NCBI GenBank assembly: GCA_938045805.1
Contig: CALIBL010000011.1
Location: 124,001 to 188,000 of the forward strand
Length of the DNA: 64,000 bases
Direction: 5' to 3'
Origin: an uncultured Rubripirellula sp.
GTDB taxonomy: Bacteria; Planctomycetota; Planctomycetia; Pirellulales; Pirellulaceae
Within the stretch, counting starts at the first letter, position 1, and each line of letters starts with the position of its first letter. Made by a program: the position numbers and the translations under genes. The notes under the pieces are model-generated. The model was not told the origin of the DNA. It saw nothing but the letters and a program-made list of their open reading frames with translations, and searched no databases. Shown piece after piece: positions 57,638-64,000 of this stretch.

Positions 57638-58837
57638 ATGAACCTCAAACACTCCCTGAAGACAACAGGCTTGTTCTTGGCGGCATGGATCGCTTTGTTA
57701 CCCAGCATTTTGACTGCATGCCCGTTTTGTAATGCCGTATCGCAAACCCTCCGTCAGGAGATGGCTGCAATGGACGCGGTGGTATTTGCTGTTTCACTAC
57801 AAGATGCGACGGAACGAGATTCAGAAACGGGCAAATTGCAGATGAAAGTCGTGCAAGTGCTCAAGGGCGGCGATCTCGTGAATGTCGGTGATGAAATCGA
57901 AGCGATTTATTACGGCGATGTTTCCAAGGGCAGGCGTTTTATGCTTTCTGGTGTTGATCCGCCACAATTGCAGTGGTCGTGCTTGCCCGTTACGGAGCGT
58001 GCAGAGAGTTACATTGGGAAAATGACCAAAATCGAAGATGATGATCTAGCGAGGCTCCGGTTTTATTATCAATTTCTCCAAGATGAGGAGTCGATGCTGG
58101 CGCGTGATGCATACGATGAATTCGCGATCGCCCCTTATGATGCAGTGAAAAAACTCGCTCCGGAGATGGATCATGGTCAATTAGTCAAATGGATCACTGA
58201 TCCCGAAATGCCAACGGACCGAAAAAGGCTTTATCTGACGATGCTTGGCGTTTGTGGTGATCAATCAGATTTAGTGATGCTTGAGAAGATGCTTCGTAGC
58301 ACTTCGAAAAGTGCGCGGGGTGGTTTAGACGCGATGATTGCCTGTTACCTCACTCTAGGAGGTGAATCGGGCTTGGGACTGATTAATGAACTTTTTCTGG
58401 CCAACAAGCAGGCTCCCTACGCAGATACGTATCAAGCAATTATGGCGGTGCGATTTCATGGAACGGAAGGTGACGTGATCCCACGTAGCGCTTTGGTTGA
58501 ATCATTGCATCACGTGCTTGATCGAAAAGATTTAGCCGATTTGGTGATTCCTGACCTCGCTAGATGGAACGATTGGAGCCAGATTGACCGCCTTGTGGAT
58601 CTCTTTGTTAATGCAGATCCAGACAACAACTGGGTTAGGGTTCCCGTCGTGAATTATTTGAGAGCGTGTCCGTTGGACTCCGCGAAAGAGGCATTGAAAA
58701 AAATTGAGAAGATTGACCCAGAGAGTGTTCGACGGGCAAATACATTCTTTTCAATACCTGTACCTGCTCGCGATAAAGGAAGCAGTAGTTCCTCCAACCT
58801 GTATCGGTTGCGCGATCGCTTAAAAGCTGTTGCATAA
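57638..58837 (+). CDS. Secreted hypothetical protein with N-terminal CPFC motif
   Basis: ATG at 57638 followed by signal peptide and ACPFCNAVSQTLRQEMAAMD; ORF extends 5' to 57530. Confidence 0.65.
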   Translation: MNLKHSLKTTGLFLAAWIALLPSILTACPFCNAVSQTLRQEMAAMDAVVFAVSLQDATERDSETGKLQMKVVQVLKGGDLVNVGDEIEAIYYGDVSKGRRFMLSGVDPPQLQWSCLPVTERAESYIGKMTKIEDDDLARLRFYYQFLQDEESMLARDAYDEFAIAPYDAVKKLAPEMDHGQLVKWITDPEMPTDRKRLYLTMLGVCGDQSDLVMLEKMLRSTSKSARGGLDAMIACYLTLGGESGLGLINELFLANKQAPYADTYQAIMAVRFHGTEGDVIPRSALVESLHHVLDRKDLADLVIPDLARWNDWSQIDRLVDLFVNADPDNNWVRVPVVNYLRACPLDSAKEALKKIEKIDPESVRRANTFFSIPVPARDKGSSSSSNLYRLRDRLKAVA

Positions 58838-58980
58838 AGCCTTCAAGTACGATCCTCGTAGATCATTCTCGGATCAGATTTCTGATGGCGAACCCTGAGT
58901 AATCTCTGAGCGTACACAGGCTAGTCGATCCGTTTTGCCGATCAGTGCAGTTTCAACCATTCATTTCTATATGATTCACC

Positions 58981-59658
58981 ATGTCAATGGACCAAAAACT
59001 ATCACCTTCGACAGATCCAGTTGAATTTCCGTACCGAGCAATTAGTTCAACGGCAATCACTTCTGCTGTCTTTGCTGGTTTGGGTGCGATTGGTGGATTC
59101 TTCTTTTGGCCGGCATTAGGACTTGCGTTAATCGGCCTTATTTCAGGGTGGATGAGCTGCCGGCAGATTCGTCGGTATCCTGAAGAGTTTGAGGGGCTGA
59201 AGCTCGCGTTGTTCGGCGTCGCCGCTAACGCCTTCATCGTCTTTGGTGGTGCAGCTTTACATATCTACGTCTATGTAACGGAAGTGCCAGACGGCTACAC
59301 TCGCGTACAATTTTATGAGTTACAACAAGACGCAAGTCAGGCGGTCGATATGCCGACATCACGAGCCGTCGAGATAAACGGGGATGCGGTTTTCCTCAAG
59401 GGTTACATTCATCCTTCTTCTGGTAGCGGAATGTTAAAAAAGTTTATTCTCGTGCCTGACTTGGGAACTTGTTGTTTTGGTGGCCAGCCCAAAAGCAGTG
59501 ATATGATCGAAGTCACGCTCTTGGATGGTCAAGCGACCAAGGCTGGTCTTACAAAAAAGAAGCTTGCTGGTGAATTCAGCGTGAATCAAGTGGCTCGTAA
59601 AGTCACCGATTTTGACAATAACGTGTTCTATCGTATGAAAGTTGACATTATTCAGTGA
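58981..59658 (+). CDS. Membrane protein with C-terminal DUF3299-like domain (CCFG motif)
   Basis: N-terminal TM hairpin, then VFLKGYIHPSSGSGMLKKFILVPDLGTCCFGGQPKSSDMIEVTLLDG. Confidence 0.65.
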   Translation: MSMDQKLSPSTDPVEFPYRAISSTAITSAVFAGLGAIGGFFFWPALGLALIGLISGWMSCRQIRRYPEEFEGLKLALFGVAANAFIVFGGAALHIYVYVTEVPDGYTRVQFYELQQDASQAVDMPTSRAVEINGDAVFLKGYIHPSSGSGMLKKFILVPDLGTCCFGGQPKSSDMIEVTLLDGQATKAGLTKKKLAGEFSVNQVARKVTDFDNNVFYRMKVDIIQ

Positions 59659-59828
59659 ATCACTTGATGCATTGCCAAGAAGTTACTTGTTTTGATTAGG
59701 CTTTCGGAGTTCCCAACACCACGTGTTGGGTTCAATATCTAAAAACAATTTCGATCTAGATATTTCATTTCCCTGCAAGCACCAATTTTTCAGCCAATTC
59801 ACTGTAAAACACAGAGAAGCGAAGCCCC

Positions 59829-60551
59829 ATGATCAAGTATCTGAACGGGATATTACTACCTTTAGTGATTACGTTCTGTTTTGTTTCCTGTTCGACAAAA
59901 ACATCTTCAAAGCAAACACCAGTGGATGTTTCGGGTGATTCAGTCAGCAACGATCAACCACAGGTTTCAGAGATCGATTCCACTGTAAGCAATCAAACAG
60001 AATCGACAGCATCGGAGAACGCTAACACATTACCCGAAACAGAAGATAACAACCCGCCGGATGTCAACGCGAAGACGATTGCATCCACAGAAGAAGATCC
60101 AAAACCAGCTAACGGGGTTGAAGAAAGACGAAGTAGCGATAGTGCGTTAGCTAAAGGGGATATTAACTTCGATGATCTTAAATTTGATCTAGAGAAAGAT
60201 GCTCCGTTTGACGCGAGTATGATTACCGCGGGACTTAAACAATTAGACGGGAGGGATGTCACATTGCGAGGATACATCCTGCCATCAACGTTGTTTTCAG
60301 AAACCAACATTTCGCAGTTTGTATTGGTGCGAGATAATCAGGAGTGTTGTTTTGGCCCAGGCGCGGCACTCTACGATTGTGTGATGGTGCAGATGGTAGA
60401 GGGAAACACAACGGATTTTGTCACTCGTCCGGTCACCGTGGCTGGACGATTTGTGATTGATACCGAATCATATCGTTATCCTCCGGGCTTGTCCCCTAAC
60501 GGGGCGACGCACATGGCGGTCTTCCGCATCGAAGGTTTAAAGGTTGAGTAA
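59829..60551 (+). CDS. Putative lipoprotein with DUF3299-like domain (CCFG motif)
   Basis: Lipobox-like FCFVSCSTK; VTLRGYILPSTLFSETNISQFVLVRDNQECCFGPGAALYDCVMVQMVEG. Confidence 0.65.
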   Translation: MIKYLNGILLPLVITFCFVSCSTKTSSKQTPVDVSGDSVSNDQPQVSEIDSTVSNQTESTASENANTLPETEDNNPPDVNAKTIASTEEDPKPANGVEERRSSDSALAKGDINFDDLKFDLEKDAPFDASMITAGLKQLDGRDVTLRGYILPSTLFSETNISQFVLVRDNQECCFGPGAALYDCVMVQMVEGNTTDFVTRPVTVAGRFVIDTESYRYPPGLSPNGATHMAVFRIEGLKVE

Positions 60552-60607
60552 CTTTTTGAGATCCGATTCTCTATCGAACCATCATCTTCATTGGATCTTA
60601 GTCGTCA

Positions 60608-61780
60608 TCAGGGTGACCAATCAGTTTTAGGACTTGTGTGGATTTGTTCTGATCCATCATCGCGCAGACGCGCTACTCGCTCAGCGACCCTCGCTACTTC
60701 GTCCATGCTCGTGAGCGGCTCAAGTGTTACTCTGAAGGAAGCCGTTTCTTCGGGTTGCAATTCAATCACTCGACCCATCGATTCCTCAAAAGATCGAGCG
60801 TTCGGAAAATTGGTGGCGGGCTCTAGTCCCACCACATATCCGTCGGATATCGCTGCCGTATTCTTCCATAAGATGAAACGCGGGAGTTTCGCAGTATTAA
60901 ATGAGACAGCGAATCCACGTGTCTGATCTGAGTTTCGCAAAAGAGCAGTCGTGCTGGAAGTGTCATCCGATTTCAATTCAGCAAAGTAAACTCGCTCTGC
61001 GTACCCGACTTCTGGTCCGTCGAATTGGTTCCATTGATCGATTTCTTTTGCTGATAGTTCATCCTTTGGAGCAAGCGTTGCGATCGGCGCGTCCAGAACG
61101 GACCCTGCATCAAGAACAGGTTGCCCGAGATTGATGTGGTAAAGCAATTGCATCGTCGCCGGCTTGGAAAGATCGTTGGTAACATCATCCAAGAGCGAAA
61201 TTTCCGATGAACCTGCCTGAAATCGAATACGACTTCGCAATCTCAAACGTTTGATGAATAGTCGAGACTCTAAAACTTCGCCAATCACGTCGAGACGGCC
61301 AGATGCTTCGTCATATTCAATCGAAAGCGACTGCGCGGGTAAGTTGGCAATGCGACCGTGAAGTGGATAGGTGAGCTGTCCAGCGGAATCGTGCTCAGGA
61401 GCACCGTTGCTCTCCAAACCACAACGTACAACGAGTTCATCAAATCCTTCCAGCCATCCGATGCCACTCGGATCGAAGATCGGAACGAGTGACGGATGAA
61501 CAGGACCTGAGATTGGAGAGTCCCATGTGAAGTCAACGCCATCTTTTTCTATTTTCCAGATTCCCATCCCTCGCGACGGTAAGAGCAAGGCTCTGATGGA
61601 TCCTGTGGCGACCTCAATCACCTCGACACCTTCTGAAGCGCCGCCGGTAAAAATCCCGTGCCGAGTGGTGATTTTTCCTTCTCGCGTATCAATTTCCATG
61701 CTCAGCGGAGACTGATCATTCCAGGCAATTTGTTGATTTGGTGAGTGAAGTGAGCGGAGTTCGGAGGTTTTTGTAGTCAT
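60608..61780 (-). CDS. Aldose-epimerase-like DUF4432 family protein
   Basis: Galactose-mutarotase-like pattern: LLPSRGMGIWKIEKDGVDFTWDSPISGPVHPSL, GWLEGFDELVVRCGLESNGAPE, LYHINLGQPVLDAGS, LEPATNFPNAR. Confidence 0.75.
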   Translation of the reverse strand: MTTKTSELRSLHSPNQQIAWNDQSPLSMEIDTREGKITTRHGIFTGGASEGVEVIEVATGSIRALLLPSRGMGIWKIEKDGVDFTWDSPISGPVHPSLVPIFDPSGIGWLEGFDELVVRCGLESNGAPEHDSAGQLTYPLHGRIANLPAQSLSIEYDEASGRLDVIGEVLESRLFIKRLRLRSRIRFQAGSSEISLLDDVTNDLSKPATMQLLYHINLGQPVLDAGSVLDAPIATLAPKDELSAKEIDQWNQFDGPEVGYAERVYFAELKSDDTSSTTALLRNSDQTRGFAVSFNTAKLPRFILWKNTAAISDGYVVGLEPATNFPNARSFEESMGRVIELQPEETASFRVTLEPLTSMDEVARVAERVARLRDDGSEQIHTSPKTDWSP

Positions 61781-61983
61781 GTTTCTCTTGTTAGATATAT
61801 GGTTTCCCAGATTCTTTCAGAATGCTCTTCAATTGCCATTCTTGTATGCGCTGCGCCCAGCTAATAAAACATTTAACCTCGGTGGTGACTACCTAACGGA
61901 TCAAAAACCGCCGTTTTCCGGCTTGGCACCTTTTTTTTCACATCATCGCCGTGCAACGCACTAACGACAGGAGCAACTGATCA

Positions 61984-63018
61984 ATGAGCCATCCACTCCC
62001 TAAACTCCATAACGCTATGTGGCCAGGTCTCGTCGGTAAGGGCGATGAAGAAGGGCAGGAACCCCCAATCAGCCTCGAACGAATGTTGGAATTGACAGCT
62101 GGCGCCGAGGTGGACGGCCAAAAGTTTGAGGGTGTCGATTACTTTTTGTTCCATCCGCATACGGATCCGGATGCGTCTGATGACGAGCTCAAAAGGATTG
62201 CTGATTTAATCGGCAGCCACAATCTCAAGGTCGGATCTCTGGTTGCTCCGGTTTGGCCTGGAACGGTTGGCGATTCCGCGATGGGTGATGACGAGCAGCA
62301 AGGCAAATTTCTCGATGCGATTCGGAAGGCCTGTCGAATTGCCAAGGTCTTCAATGATCATGGAATTCGTGAGTACGGTGTTATTCGGATCGACTCGGCT
62401 GAGTTCGGTGTAGAGAAATGGCGCGAAGATCCATCCGCAAATACGGCTCGAATTGTTGACACCTTCCAGAAAGCAGCCACGATCGCCGAAGAGCACGGTG
62501 AGCGACTTGCATGTGAAGGAGAAATTTGTTGGGCGGGTATGCACAGCTGGAAAGACATGCTCGATGTTCTTGAGGGAGTCGGTCGCCCAGAATCATTTGG
62601 TTTTCAAGCTGACCAAGCTCACACCTATCTTTACCTTATGGGTTACAACGCACCTGAGCACGCTCTGCTACAAGAAGGATATAGCGAAGAAGAGTTTTAC
62701 GCGGCGTATGAGAAGATGACAGACAAACTTCGTCCTTGGACTATCGATTTCCATGTCGCACAAAATGATGGCACAGTCCATGGTGCTGGATCACATGACA
62801 AAACAGGTAAGCATTGTCGAGCTGATGATCCGAATGGAAAACTAGATATCGCAAAGACCGCAAGCTACTGGTTGAAGGACGCACCTAGTCGTGGCATACA
62901 GCACATCTGCTGGGATGGTTGTATGTTCCCGAACGAGGTTCTAGAAAATCCAGAAACATGGAATGTCATTCTCAAAGCGATGATTGATGTGCGCGATGCG
63001 AGTGGTTGGCAAGCGTAA
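61984..63018 (+). CDS. Sugar phosphate isomerase/epimerase-like TIM-barrel protein
   Basis: AP-endonuclease-2/xylose-isomerase-like: [69 protein letters not shown]. Confidence 0.75.
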   Translation: MSHPLPKLHNAMWPGLVGKGDEEGQEPPISLERMLELTAGAEVDGQKFEGVDYFLFHPHTDPDASDDELKRIADLIGSHNLKVGSLVAPVWPGTVGDSAMGDDEQQGKFLDAIRKACRIAKVFNDHGIREYGVIRIDSAEFGVEKWREDPSANTARIVDTFQKAATIAEEHGERLACEGEICWAGMHSWKDMLDVLEGVGRPESFGFQADQAHTYLYLMGYNAPEHALLQEGYSEEEFYAAYEKMTDKLRPWTIDFHVAQNDGTVHGAGSHDKTGKHCRADDPNGKLDIAKTASYWLKDAPSRGIQHICWDGCMFPNEVLENPETWNVILKAMIDVRDASGWQA

Positions 63019-63074
63019 GGTTTCATTCAGTCGACGTAACTAATTTTAACTCTTAATAACGATAGAAATAGAAC

Positions 63075-64000
<926 letters not shown>

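Overview
The 64 kb window looks like chromosomal DNA from a planctomycete, probably Pirellulales-like. This is inferred from gene content and protein style; no search was run. Most of it is ordinary housekeeping sequence with about 44 credible protein-coding genes. These include metK, pepT, nagB, trmL, an RsmB/RsmF-type methyltransferase, prfB, mnmA, an SLC13-type permease, hrpA, a second SF1 helicase, clpC, a dnaA-dnaN pair with a probable oriC-like spacer, a NifS-type cysteine desulfurase, scpB, hemA, a CcsA-type protein, comEC, prolyl oligopeptidase, an M50 peptidase and Mrp. I found no tRNA or rRNA genes, CRISPR array, prophage, transposon or obvious defence island. The points most worth a second look are: (1) an orphan LigD-phosphoesterase-like domain protein; (2) a short, divergent DnaA without domains I/II, next to a 444-bp spacer holding a perfect DnaA box; (3) an NtrC/Fis-like regulator whose AAA+ core appears degenerate; (4) a Lys/Ala-repeat histone H1-like protein; (5) a ScpB with a tail of about 90 acidic residues; (6) a clear prfB +1 programmed frameshift that splits the annotated ORF; (7) two adjacent paralogous CCFG-motif (DUF3299-like) proteins; (8) an ExbD pair without ExbB. 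I could not identify a clear-cut undescribed multi-gene system.
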